DNA of 64,000 nucleotides from Thereva unica. Taxonomy: Eukaryota; Arthropoda; Insecta; Diptera; Therevidae. This document shows, one piece after another, positions 31,745-41,750 of this stretch. Within the stretch, counting starts at the first letter, position 1. Each line of letters begins with the position of its first letter. The stretch lies in assembly GCA_949987705.1 (NCBI GenBank), contig OX465281.1:172622516-172686515 (forward strand), given 5' to 3'. The notes beneath the pieces were generated by a model, which was given only the letters and a program-made list of their open reading frames with translations, made no database searches and had not been told where the DNA came from. Position numbers and translations under genes: made by a program.

Positions 31745-32403
31745 GTGTAATATCACGGACTCGCCAAGTTTTTAACTTGTAAGAAGTGGCAAAATATTGT
31801 ATTTTAACATTTTATACTGAACGTGCATTCGGTGATAAGTTAGTTAGTGATCCGAGTGAATAAATTAAATGAAATTGATAAGGTGACCAGTTTTGTTTAC
31901 ATTCATGGTGGTTTTTTCGTGTTAATTTAGGGAAAAAATGTTGGATTTATGTGGTAATGAAATTAAAAGTGAATTTAAAATGGTTAAAAATTATTACGGA
32001 ATAGTTATTAAAACATAAGTACAAGTACCACCACACAACATGAATAACAAAAATTTTGAACTTTTTCCTACACATTTTTCTGCTTTAATATTTTTAAAAA
32101 TTATTCTTCAACAAGCTTTAATCACTTTAAATTCACTTTTAACTCAATAACCACACAAATTCAACATTTTTGCCCTAAAATAACTCGACAAAACCACAGC
32201 GAATGTAAACAAAATTGGTCACCTTCACAATTAAACCATTTAAACATATTGGTTCACTAAATTTTTGAAATTGTTTTAATTCAATCACTGAAACACTAAT
32301 CACTGGTAATCCAGGTGCAGGAAAAAGTGATAAAACACAATATTTTACAACTTTTTATTGCAAAAAATGAACTAAAAAACTTGGCTCCACTATGATATTA
32401 CAC
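31745..32403. mobile_element. Foldback element, ~325-bp inverted arms
   Basis: gtgtaatatcacggactcgc at the left; ggctccactatgatattaca at the right. Inside, many blocks are paired: aaggtgaccagttttgttta with taaacaaaattggtcacctt, and ggaaaaaatgttggatttat with its complement near 32165. Arms meet near 32075. Arm identity is moderate, so it is old. No ORF. Confidence 0.75.
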
Positions 32404-33820
32404 GAGAAAAGTCCTCCATTCAAGCAAATCAGCAAGTAAGCAAGTAGGATCAGCACCGGCTGCTTCCAGGCCTGTAGCTATACGATGGGTTTGCTGGAGG
32501 CCCTATCAGAACTTGAAATATGCAGCGTACTGCAAATTTAAGACATGATATGAATATGCAGCACGCTGCTTTGCTTGTCATTTTACCAGCCTCAGCCAAT
32601 TGAAATACTTTTGATTCCAGCGTGCTGCATTTTTATCTCATGCCAAAATTTACTGCACGCTGCCAATTTTGAAGTTCTGATACGGCCTGCGGACGATATA
32701 GGCGAAGGGGTAGAGGAGGGAAGCATTGCAACTCCAATCCTTTAGCTATTAAGTTTATTATTATATGGGCATATAAAAATTCGTAGCCAAAGTCCGTTCA
32801 CCATGTCCATGGGTGAGGAGGTTTTTACCCAGAGGCTATGGAGGGAAATAAATTACATATCCTAGTTTTCAGCTAAAGCCGGCTCTAAACGATGCTATGA
32901 GCACTTTCCAGCGTTGGACTTAATGGTAGAACGCATCGTGTGGCCACTACTCGAACTACGAATGTCCAGTGTCAAGCGTCCAACGATGGTGTTTGGACAG
33001 GTTAGGAGTGTTGTCACTCAAACTTTGGAAGCGTTGATGCTGTATTTGCCGATACATTAATGTCCTTAGTATGAAACTCTTCCTATCATATTTCAATTAC
33101 CCTAACCCACTCAATTTAATTGAGTAACAACTAAAAGAAGAAGCTGGGGAAGTGAACAGAATTTGGAAGTGACGTAATGAATCTACCCAAGGTCGATGAA
33201 CCCACAGGTGAGTTACGAGAGCATACCGGCAAAATGAGTCTACCCAACGCCTGGAATTCCTCATTGTGACAGAGGACACAGACGATGTCCTTTTGGATTG
33301 CCGGAGATTAGCCGAGCAAACTGCTGCACTGTAACCTACAGCTAAAGGCACGGCTAAGAGCAACGAACGTCTTAGACTATAATGGTACGATCGTTTGATT
33401 TACTGACTAAAGTGGAGGAGAAGCTAAATTCCTCAATCAGAAGCTAAGGCGGAAATGAACAAAAAAGAAGTGAGTTGGGCTTAGAAGTACCAGTAGTATT
33501 ATCAGGTAAATAAATGCTGATCCAGCTTTGCGACGCATATTAAGCTTAACATTCATTACGTTTTGGTAGAAAATTAGCCAGTCTTAAGAGAATTTCATGA
33601 GGCATCTTAAGCCCATCTTAAGATAATTGTAATTAGGCCTAATAACCCAATTAGTTGGTGATTTTAGTTAGGATTAGAATACGGTATAACCGACAGCCTT
33701 GAGCGTGTCGGCATCATAATGCTTGCACCTTCCAACGCACGAAAATAGAAAAAAATCCAATAAAATATTTGTGTAGAAATTAAAAATTAGTTTTAAAATC
33801 ACGCCAAAGAAGTATAACTT

Positions 33821-34330
33821 CTAATGCGTGTACATAAGTACACACACCCACTGTTTTTTTATTATTATTTTATTCTTACTTTGTAACTGACACTGTACAC
33901 GAAAACCCCTTTTCTTGTATATTTTATGTTATTTTTATCCAATAATGTACTATTTCGACCTCTTTTTAATGTTTGACTTTCTCTCCAATGACAATTTTAC
34001 ACGTTTACAAAAATTCAAGAATGTCAAAGAAAGAAGTAAAGAGTACAAAAAATATGTTAGTTTAACCATGTAAGAAACTTTATTTAATTTTTTAATTTTG
34101 CTAACTCGACTTTATATTTGTTGTTTTTCTGTTTATATAGTATTTACATTCTGTTGCATAACCATTTTTATAATTTTTAATTTTTGATTCGACATTGTAA
34201 GTGTTTGTTATTTTTATTTTGTAGTTCTGAAGAGGGCACAAAACCTGTTGCCGAAACGTCAACAAAATAAAGATCAATGAAACTGAGAATTTGTCTGCTA
34301 CATAAATCACGGTCGAAAAGAAAAAAGATA
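33821..34330 (+). other. Penelope 3' terminal region
   Basis: AT-rich, with the short palindrome gtgtacataagtacacac at about 33827. The hammerhead-like motif and 'caacaaaataaagatcaatg' lie before the 3' end. No ORF worth calling. Confidence 0.6.
34220..34262 (+). ncRNA. Hammerhead-ribozyme-like motif of the Penelope
   Basis: Core CTGAAGA (34227-34233, CUGANGA consensus), a stem II hairpin 34234-34252 (ggca/tgcc paired with a bulged G), then GAAAC (34253-34257) and GTC (34258-34260). Small hammerheads in this arrangement are known from Penelope-like element termini. Catalytic competence cannot be judged because stem I and stem III are short. Confidence 0.65.
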
Positions 34331-34837
34331 ATTACGTTACGCAGACGTTAAGAAACAATTATCATTTATTTTAATTTCATACCAGATATACCTAATTTAT
34401 CTAATATTTCCTTCCACAATTTTGCTTTTAAAATTGTGTTTCTGTATGCCTCGCATCTCTTGTCATACAAACATTTTTCATTTTTCACAGATTCTATTAA
34501 TTGTTCAGTAAAATTTATTTCACTAAAGCTCATCTCGCACACTCAGAAAAACTAAAACTCAAAAGAGAATTTAATATTTAATGCACCAATATAAATCAAA
34601 TTTAAATCAAATTTCGATTATTTCGCGAACTGGCATGCATAAAATAAAACTAATGTCAAATGTCAAAAAACGCCGGAAAACGTTGATCAGAATAGAAATA
34701 GAACCGATTCCAGCACTTATCAACTCTAATGAGCGCGCAATATGTTCACCGTCATTAGTTTGTGTGTATTGCATTCATTTTGACATTTCTCAGCGCTGAT
34801 GAACGCTGATGAACTTTGCAATCTGTTTCTAGCTTTA

Positions 34838-35667
34838 GGTTCCTCTTTCTGCATAATATGTAGTTGATCGGCTAGGCATAAAAGGAGCTTCAAATCTGCA
34901 ATGCTGAGGTTGATTCGCCACTATTTTTTTATAGCACGTAAATGTGTGCTTATGAGTTTGTAATTTAATATTACCTGATGCTTCTTGTGATGAAACAGAT
35001 ATTAAGTTATCAATTAATGTAATGGCATCCCATCTATTCCTATCAAGTGCTTGCAACGGAGAATTGGCCAGCCACAATAGCATGTGTGCATGTGGACTAC
35101 CACGATGCTGGAACTCCATACGTTTAAAATAATAAACAACGTAATATTTTCCAAATGGGCTGAATTTTGGTGATTTTTAAATATTTATCAATACATTGAC
35201 CAATTTGTTAAAATGTATAGCACAAGTTACTGCATCCTCGTTAACGAGTGTTGTTTTTTCCATATATTGCAAAAGTTCAGCAAATTCTTCTGAAATATAT
35301 AGTTTCACCGTTGTGTTTGAATTTATAGAGCTTTTGGAGTAGACTGTTCCATCCAATTTCGTTGGCACTGACAGTAAGAAATACAGTGGGTTTTCCAAAC
35401 TGTCTGATCATGGCAAAAAGATCTTTTTTACGATCCATCCAATACCATGTTGAATTTGCAATTGCTCTTAGAAATGCAAGATTGGTTTCAATGCAATTGT
35501 GAACGTACTGTTCATCTTCAATTTGTTTTCTCGTAATCTTGGTATCCTTACCAACGTGTTTGAACGCAATTGTGAGAAAGTCGCGAACTCGCATCCTCAT
35601 AATTTGCATTGCCATATACAATAAATGGTACGGTGTAACTGCACGACGATCAGATCTTCTTAGCTCA
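34838..35667 (-). pseudogene. Helitron H1 Rep fragment (Helitron_like_N and HUH motif)
   Basis: Minus frames give MQIMRMRVRDFL, GKPTVFLTVSANEIGW, VNEDAVTCAIHFNKLVNV and, after a stop at about 35177, YFKRMEFQHRGSPHAHMLLW with the H-A-H nuclease motif, then a Cys/His region ending Y-Y-A-E-R-G at the Harbinger. A frame change lies near 35300. It joins 40194 upstream through the CTAGAAG duplication and 25847 downstream through TTA. Confidence 0.85.
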
Positions 35668-35705
35668 CTAGAAGCACAGAGTACTTAACATACAGAGGGA
35701 ACAAC

Positions 35706-37739
35706 AGGAACAATGGGTTACGACGTCCGAAATGGGTCACAAGTCGTAACCCATCCGAGCTTTTTGTTTTCTTTGAGAGCGAAACTCATCATGACTCTCT
35801 CTTCAAGTTTTTCACTGCTAAGCAGGATGTGTGTGCGCAATAACTTTTTAGTGTGGTAGTAACTGAAATAGAATCTTTGGAAAGGAAAAGAATATTTTTC
35901 TACCTGCGATTGTGATAATAAAATGAAATGGGTCTTATATTGTTTTTAACTAACTTTTTTTCGTAAACGAACGATTAGGCTGGCGCACTAAAAATATAAA
36001 AAACAATTAAAATATTGAAATTGCTAATAAGATTTTTTGGGAGTTTAGATGATATAAAAAATTAAGAATTGTAAAATGATTGGAAAATTTTTAATTTTTA
36101 AAGATTAATGTGTATTTAAATTATCAATTTTACGAAAAAAAGTTATATTACATTTCTAGTTCTAAATCCGTCCAAAAATATTACAAAATTGTTAAAATTT
36201 TAATTTTCGTTTTGTTATAAAATAACTGTTTATAATAATATATCCCTTATGGTACCAGGATATACCTTGGCAACTCAACGTTTCCTAACACAATTATAAA
36301 AATACTATCCTAATATAGAAAATTTATCCTGTGACGCGATGACGCGGTCGAAAGTTCCTTTCCTGCCTGCTCTAATAGTGGAACCAGGTGGTTTATTTAT
36401 TAAATTTACACGTTATATCAAAAACAAATATGTTTCCACTTTGTTTGAAACTCCTAATTTTTCAATTTTTTGGGAGTTACTTGGAATATTCGACATTTTT
36501 GTTAGTTGCATCGTATTCATGCATTTTAAACACACTTTTCTTTGAACTGGCCTGATGTTTTGAACACAACTTGGGAGCCGTGACACCACTTGCTGTCAAA
36601 ATTTGGAGGACTCGTTCCCAAAGTGCTTACTGGATCAAAAATACATCTAGTCCAATCTATCGAACTTACTTTACAAAATTTTCCAAGATCCAACATTCAA
36701 AAACAAATATCTCTTAAATGGTAGGTTTTATCGCAAAAATAATTACAATAACAACTGTAGATCATACAATTTTTTCACAAACGATTGTATATACTCCTTC
36801 GAATTTATATTTTGCGAGTTTATATTTTGCATAGTATTTAACACCACCGTTCACCGTAGGCGCATTTTAAAACGTAGGCACAACCCACGATTTGTTGTGA
36901 TCAAACAAGCACAACTATATTTGCATATACGGCAAGAACAAAGAGGATAAGAGGGAAATATGGAGGGCATACAGTACACCAAGCTATTTATTAATCGTTA
37001 TTAGCAATGTTTCTGTCTTTTCTGGTATAGCACTTTTGCATAGGTTTTGATTTAATGGAATTTCTTGCGACCGTTCACTAAACCCCTTCCCAAAAATTTT
37101 AATATGAGCTTTACCCAAATCAAAAAGAAGTTGTCAAGGCGAATGTAAGACCCCGGATTAGTACTGTTTATGTAATTTTTACTATTTAAAAGGGACTCAT
37201 TTTTAAGTCCAAGCCATTCTCCTTGTTTTAATAAATATTCTTGCAATTATTACAATGTTCAACCTTTGTTTTGAATATATATTAGTTTATAGAAGCCTCA
37301 TCTGAGAAATTATTTTTTAACACTATTTCTACCACGATTTTGTGTGTACCTATTTTGACCAAACGGTGTCTTTTCAATCTTTGTAACAAGAAAAAACAGT
37401 AATCATAAAAACAGCACTGTAATGAAACTTTTTCCTTATTTAATATCACAGTTTTTACAAATCAATGGTTTCTCTACTAAGCATTTTCCACACGCATACT
37501 TTGAAAAGTGTCTTTCGACACCTCTTGGTAGAAATAGTGCTTAAACAACGGTATCAAGTGCCTCTTCTAAATACCAGTACTTTCATTAAAATTTTCATTA
37601 TCGACTTACAAAGAAAGTAAGTCCTTGACAAGAACACCCCCTACGTTTGTTTAACATTGATTATAATTCACAGCATCTAACAAAGTAAAATCTTCATCTT
37701 CATTGCTTGTCATTCGGCTGGAAAATTTTAAATGACATT
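35706..37739. other. Interior of the 4.5-kb element, no gene seen
   Basis: Near the left end, gggttacgac and gtcgtaaccc form a hairpin (about 35714-35752). The remainder is AT-rich, and the frame at 36339-36545 has no recognisable domain. Confidence 0.5.
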
Positions 37740-38480
37740 ATCTGCGATAAGGATTTAAACGTCCGGACCACTGTCCTTATAGGTCTGGTCTAATGGACTC
37801 CGACCGGCTTGTCCTTTTCAACTTAGTGTTGGAGAAAATAATGCAGGGGTGACATTAAAGGGCAGAATCCTCCACAAATACTGATGGCTTATGACACTGA
37901 CATCATCGGAAGACCATCAAGAACAGTACAAGCAGCTTTCACCCAGATTGAACCGGGGCGGCACGAAAGCTGGGACTGCAAATCAACGAAAGCTAAACAA
38001 AGTACATATATGGTGGCCTCGTCTGCAAGAACACCTAACATTGGTCCCACAATCAAGGTAGAGGAATACGATTTTGAAGTGGTAAAAGTGTTTACCTACC
38101 TTGAATCAATAGTAGCAGCCCACTATAGCATGGTACTAGAAATACGCGCACGGCTTCTAAAAGCCAACAAAACCTACTGCAGTGTGTCAAGACACTTCAA
38201 ATCCAAGCACTCTAACCTCTCAACCATGTTCGACAGTAACTTCCTTCGGAAAATTGTTGTGAAGAAGATACAACCCCAAATTGTACTAAATATATAAAGA
38301 ACCTGCCACAACCATAGATATATCACGCCTACATTAGATAGGACATGTAATGGGAATGCCTGCAGAAGTGCCCCAAACTTCCTGTTCCTCCAAAGGCCAG
38401 AGCGATTAGGGTTACAAGACCTAGGAAGAGATATAAAGGTGACATAAAAATGAACTTACAATTGGGTTACCAACCAGAAC
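37740..38480 (+). pseudogene. LINE reverse-transcriptase remnant
   Basis: Readable pieces: a degraded F-N-L-V-L-E-K-I, M-A-Y-D-T-D-I-I-G (normally A-Y-A-D-D-I), N-E-A-K-T-K-Y-like residues, F-T-Y-L-E-S-I-V, L-L-K-A-N-K-T-Y and a later G-H-V-M-G-M-P tail. This is the post-catalytic half of an endonuclease-RT type LINE, related to the insertion at 41.0 kb. Many frame breaks, no function. Confidence 0.7.
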
Positions 38481-38599
38481 ACAGAGCCGTTAAATAAGAA
38501 GAAGTCATTAATGGATGGATGCATACATCGCATAAACCGTATTCACTTAACGACCTCGTATCATATGAACGACCATCTACCAGAGAAAGTCATAAGCTT

Positions 38600-39235
38600 C
38601 AACCAATTCAATTTACAGGACCATATTAAATCAAAAATGTTTTGGTAACGACCTGCTGCTGATGAGCTTGCAGACAGGGAAACGAAGTGGAAAGCACACC
38701 CCACTTAACCCGGATGGGAATGCCCTTGCCTCCTACAAACAAGCTGTCAGGAAAATCAGCTTGGCTCGAGCTGAGTTGAGTTGGATCACAGCAACGGTGT
38801 GCCGCACTCTTCATGCAATGTGGCCAACTTTGGACGCAAAGCGTTCAACATCTCTTGTTCAGTTGAACCAAAAAGGAGGTAAGCCATATAGTAAAGGTGC
38901 TGACCGGTCACTGTACCTTTGCCCCGTACGCCGAAAGATTAGAACTTCCCCACAACGACTTATGAAGAAGTTGTGGTAATGAATAAGAAGAAGAAACTGT
39001 CTCCCATATTCTCTGTACATGTCCCGCCCTCGGAAGAAAAAGAGGACCTTCCTTGGCTCACCCTTCCTTAATGGATTAAGCGAGCTGCAAAATATTGGTG
39101 CTCCTAACCTCGGTCGCTTTATCAAAAGCTCAAAATGGCTTAAAATGGCCTGAACTTTATTCCAACACTACATAGGATGGCATCACAATGTGCCCAATGT
39201 CGGGCTTAAGTAGGCAGCCATTTTAACCTGACCTA
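38600..39235 (+). pseudogene. LINE 3' remnant with RNase H-type tail
   Basis: Frames read A-D-E-L-A-D-R-E-T-K-W, then N-P-D-G-N-A-L-A-S-Y, then after frame breaks L-S-H-I-L/F-C-T-C-P-A-L-G-R-K-R and F-L-G-S-P-F-L-N-G-L, typical of jockey/R1-type LINEs that carry RNase H and a final Cys-rich motif. The 3' end is the usual insect 'aacctgacctaacga' tract. Not related to J1, which has no RNase H. Confidence 0.6.
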
Positions 39236-40155
39236 ACGACCACTTCAGTGCCGGGATGGCGAGCGCTGTCTCCAAACAAGAAGACAACTTACTTTGTATG
39301 AATCATCGTTGCTGGTTGGTCAGCTGATGGGATTCATCAAATAATAAAACTGGTATCGCAATTTTTGCAATTAGGTTTGATAGTAAGTTAGTTAGTCATC
39401 TTTAGCCCTGGTTTTAAAAATCCGCACCATATAATTGTAGGTCTTTGTCGGTTAAAAATGTATGCTACAATAGTTTCCTTCCATTTCTTGTGAACATTTA
39501 ATGAAGTTTAATTTTTATAAAAATTATATATCTCAAAAATCAATAGTTTTCGAGCTAATCATGAAAAACTAAATTTTATCCCTTTTAACCCCCCTAAAAA
39601 ACCACATAAGGTGAAATTTACATTACATAGCCTGTCGTACATAATAACAAAGATGCCCACAACAATTCTTCTTTATCAGTTATAAATAAAACAAACTAAG
39701 TACTCTCACATTTTACAATAATAACAATAAAAAGCCAATATCCCCGAGAATATTCCTTGGTTAAACCAGACAGGTAGATTTCTTATGCTATCCACCAAAA
39801 TTTAATTTTGTTCATGGGCAGAAAACTTTGTTTTTTTCTTCGTACGTGCATAAATGAAAAAAAAAACACTCATAGCAGATGTTTGGGATTAGAAAAACCC
39901 CGCCCCCCTTTCGAATTTCCCTTACCGCACCGGAATGCTCCTATCAACTTTCTCCATAATAATATGCTGGCACATTATTTATATGTATGTGTGTAAGGTA
40001 AGACCCTCTGCCCGGCGCTTGATGCTGCGCCAACGAAGTCGTGAGAAAAAATTAAATTGGACAGAATTTTCTCTCTTCAAATTTGATATTGTCTCTCTCA
40101 AAAAGCTTGCCAAAAGCTTTACTTCAAAATAATTTGATAACACATTTTGTTCTTC
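39236..40155. other. No gene seen
   Basis: Right part of the 4.5-kb element. The frame at 39979-40239 runs out of the inverted repeat into Helitron H1 and is not a gene of the element. Confidence 0.5.
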
Positions 40156-40193
40156 GTTGTTCCCTCTGTATATTAAGTACTCTGTGCTAGAAG

Positions 40194-41007
40194 CCATGAT
40201 GAACGGGGTAACTTTAACATTATTACGAAACTGACCCAAATAAATAGCTGGAAAAAAAAGTTCCTCTGCGTGTTCATCAAATAATAAACTTTCTGGTACA
40301 TTTCTTTCAGCAAATATTGTTCTTCATTCCATAATAATGTCTTGTCTGCTGTTGTGCTGTAAGACTTTCTTCTATAGGAATATGTTCACTTACATAATCT
40401 TGCTGAATTTCATCATGAGTTTGGCCATTATTAAAAAAAAAGTCATCAACTTTAATTTCGTACATAGTGCACAACGGAGAGGGTATCAAAAATTGTAGCC
40501 AACTTTTAATTGTACGCTTATTAACAATACCATGTACGTAGCTGGACCGATGAATTTTCTTACGTTTAATATGTATATTCCTTGGAAGAGAGTTTACCAT
40601 ATTATTAACTGAAACGGGCACGTTAATTATTTGACAATAAATACCGTATTGACCATTCACATGCCAATCGTCTGATTTGCATGAACGGAATATGTGGTGA
40701 AACTAATCTCACAGAAACTAGATCTAAAGCTGGGAGATATTGAGGTACATCTGGATATTTAAAACCATTATATGTTGACATTAAAGGAATATTTTTCTTG
40801 TGCAAAGCTTGTACGCATGTGTTGCAAAGCTTAACGTTTTCCTCGGGAATATTAGTTATAATTTTTGATAGAATTACCTTATGTTCACAAGATGGACTTT
40901 TTAAATCGCCTTTAAACCACAACCTGTCACTTACTGAGCATGGATGTCCAAAGGAGTTGTCGATGAATTTTGTTTTAAACTCCTGGTAAGCTCTTTTAAT
41001 CTGAAGG
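40194..41007 (-). pseudogene. Helitron H1 middle segment (DUF6570-like)
   Basis: Minus frames carry F-G-H-P-C-S-V-S-D-R-L-W-F-K, C-N-T-C, the IPFMQIRRL block and, after a one-base frame change near 40655, NGQYGIYCQIINVP...LPRN, I-K-R-K-K-I-H-R-S-S-Y and finally N-V-P-E-S-L-L-F-D-E-H...F-I-M-A-S-S. Same gene type as 11168-12530 but from a different copy. This segment normally precedes Rep; the continuation is at 35667. Confidence 0.85.
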
Positions 41008-41024
41008 GAATTGGTGTATTGTAT

Positions 41025-41733
41025 TGCAAAGTTCAATCTACGAGTAAATGACACAAAAACAAAATATATGATCGTACCAAAACAAGGACATCGGCTAGGA
41101 CGAAGTATTAGCCTTGGCGATCATATTGTGGAAATTGTAGAAAACTTTATCTACTTAGGGACAATGCTTACTGCACAAAACCATATAAAGGACGACATCC
41201 ATAGACGCATCGTAGCCGCAAATAAAACCTATTTCGCACTAGTCCCGGTCTTTAAAAACAAAGAAATTTCAAGACAATGCAAAATCAGACTATACAAAAC
41301 GTTAATCCGCCCAGTTCTATGCTATGGGTCTGAGGCTTGGACATTGACCCAACAAACAGAAAACCAGCTTAAAATCTTCGAAAGGAAGATCTTAAGAAGA
41401 ATATTTGGCGCTGTAAGGGTTAACCAAAACGAATGGCGCATTAGGACAAATGAGGAACTTCAACAAATGTATGACGAAATAAACATATCTACATACATAA
41501 GATTGAACAGACTGCGATGGCTTGGACACGTTCTACGGGCTCCAGAAGAAAGAATGCTAGCCAGGATTTTTAATGGAAGACCATCTGGAAGAAGAAGAGT
41601 AGGACGACCAAGAAATAGGTGGATGGATGACGTGCTAGAAGATGGAGAGTGCTAGCAAGACGTAGAGAAGACTGGAAGAGGAGACTTCAAGAGGCCCGAG
41701 TCCTGCAAGGACGGTAGCGCCATTTAAGAAGAA
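41025..41733 (+). mobile_element. 5'-truncated LINE insertion in H1
   Basis: Flanked by the 17-bp direct repeat gaattggtgtaTYgtat (41008-41024 and 41734-41750, one mismatch). It has an AAG-rich 3' tail and no 5' part. It encodes the RT C-terminal region on plus. Confidence 0.88.
41035..41655 (+). pseudogene. LINE RT C-terminal fragment
   Basis: Starts mid-RT: V-N-D-T-K-T-K-Y-M-I, F-I-Y-L-G-T-M-L, N-K-T-Y-F-A-L, Y-K-T-L-I-R-P-V-L-C-Y-G-S-E-A-W-T-L, R-L-R-W-L-G-H-V-L-R-A, G-R-P-R-N-R-W-M-D-D. The final 30 residues are in another frame (A-R-R-R-E-D-W). The apparent ATG belongs to Helitron sequence and the duplication. Same LINE type as 37.7-38.5 kb. Confidence 0.8.
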
Positions 41734-41750
41734 GAATTGGTGTATCGTAT

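Larger units (their letters stand above)
31170..33820. mobile_element. TIR element nested in the Penelope 3' region
   Basis: aagttatacttctttaggcg at the left and cgccaaagaagtataactt at the right are inverted, with further pairing (cgttttgaaaa / ttttaaaatc). The same end motif occurs near 47980 in another copy of the inner repeat. No transposase is seen; the frames at 31204-31666 and 33097-33363 have no family signature. It contains two related repeat blocks (31240-31670, 32690-32885) and a foldback element. Confidence 0.65.
28581..34330 (+). mobile_element. Penelope-like retroelement in the MADF intron
   Basis: Bounded by a 32-bp direct repeat starting attacgttacgcagacgtta (28549-28580 and 34331-34362), best read as its target duplication. 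The element starts five bases before the ORF, so it lacks an upstream long repeat. The 3' part holds a T-run (31147-31169), a nested TIR element (31170-33820), and a terminal region with a hammerhead-like motif at 34220-34262. Splicing of the host intron would remove it if transcribed from minus. Confidence 0.88.
27911..34533 (-). pseudogene. Harbinger MADF-domain DNA-binding gene, intron split by Penelope
   Basis: Exon 1 (34533-34383) codes for the N-terminal MADF half (L-I-E-S-V-K...L-W-K-E-I-L). Intron 1 runs from gtatga (34382) to tttag (28498) and contains the Penelope. Exon 2 (28497-28341) gives the conserved C-Q-K-K-W-K-V-V-R-D-R-Y. Exon 3 starts at 28285 after ttgcag and is acidic, then Lys-rich (K-R-K-K). 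A run of seven A near 28150-28165 puts the rest out of frame; it is readable to the stop at 27911. The protein binds the transposon ends and brings in the transposase. A pre-insertion intron of about 100 bp is normal for insects. Confidence 0.8.
25851..34834. mobile_element. Harbinger DNA transposon with nested Penelope
   Basis: Terminal inverted repeats agctagaaacagattgcaaa (25851 on) and its complement ending 34834, nearly identical over about 55 bp, each with a doubled 'gttcatcagcg' motif. The target duplication TTA fits the Harbinger/PIF rule. It carries a DDE transposase gene (plus) and a MADF DNA-binding gene (minus), facing each other, the standard two-gene plan. Without the Penelope (28581-34330 plus one 32-bp duplication) it would be about 3.2 kb. 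It is inserted in Helitron H1 Rep. Confidence 0.92.
35675..40186. mobile_element. 4.5-kb TIR element in H1, 7-bp duplication CTAGAAG
   Basis: Inverted ends of 31 bp: cacagagtacttaacataca then gagggaacaac at 35675-35705, and the complement at 40156-40186 with one mismatch. CTAGAAG is at 35668-35674 and 40187-40193. Removal rejoins H1 in frame within M-A-S-S-E-L-R-R-S. The first bases and 7-bp duplication are compatible with a P-type or related DNA transposon (inference), but no transposase is readable. The inside holds LINE debris. Confidence 0.85.

Noticed and set aside
37884..38297. Intact host gene with RT-like tail
   Set aside because: It is a LINE RT remnant with a degraded catalytic motif and frame breaks on both sides.
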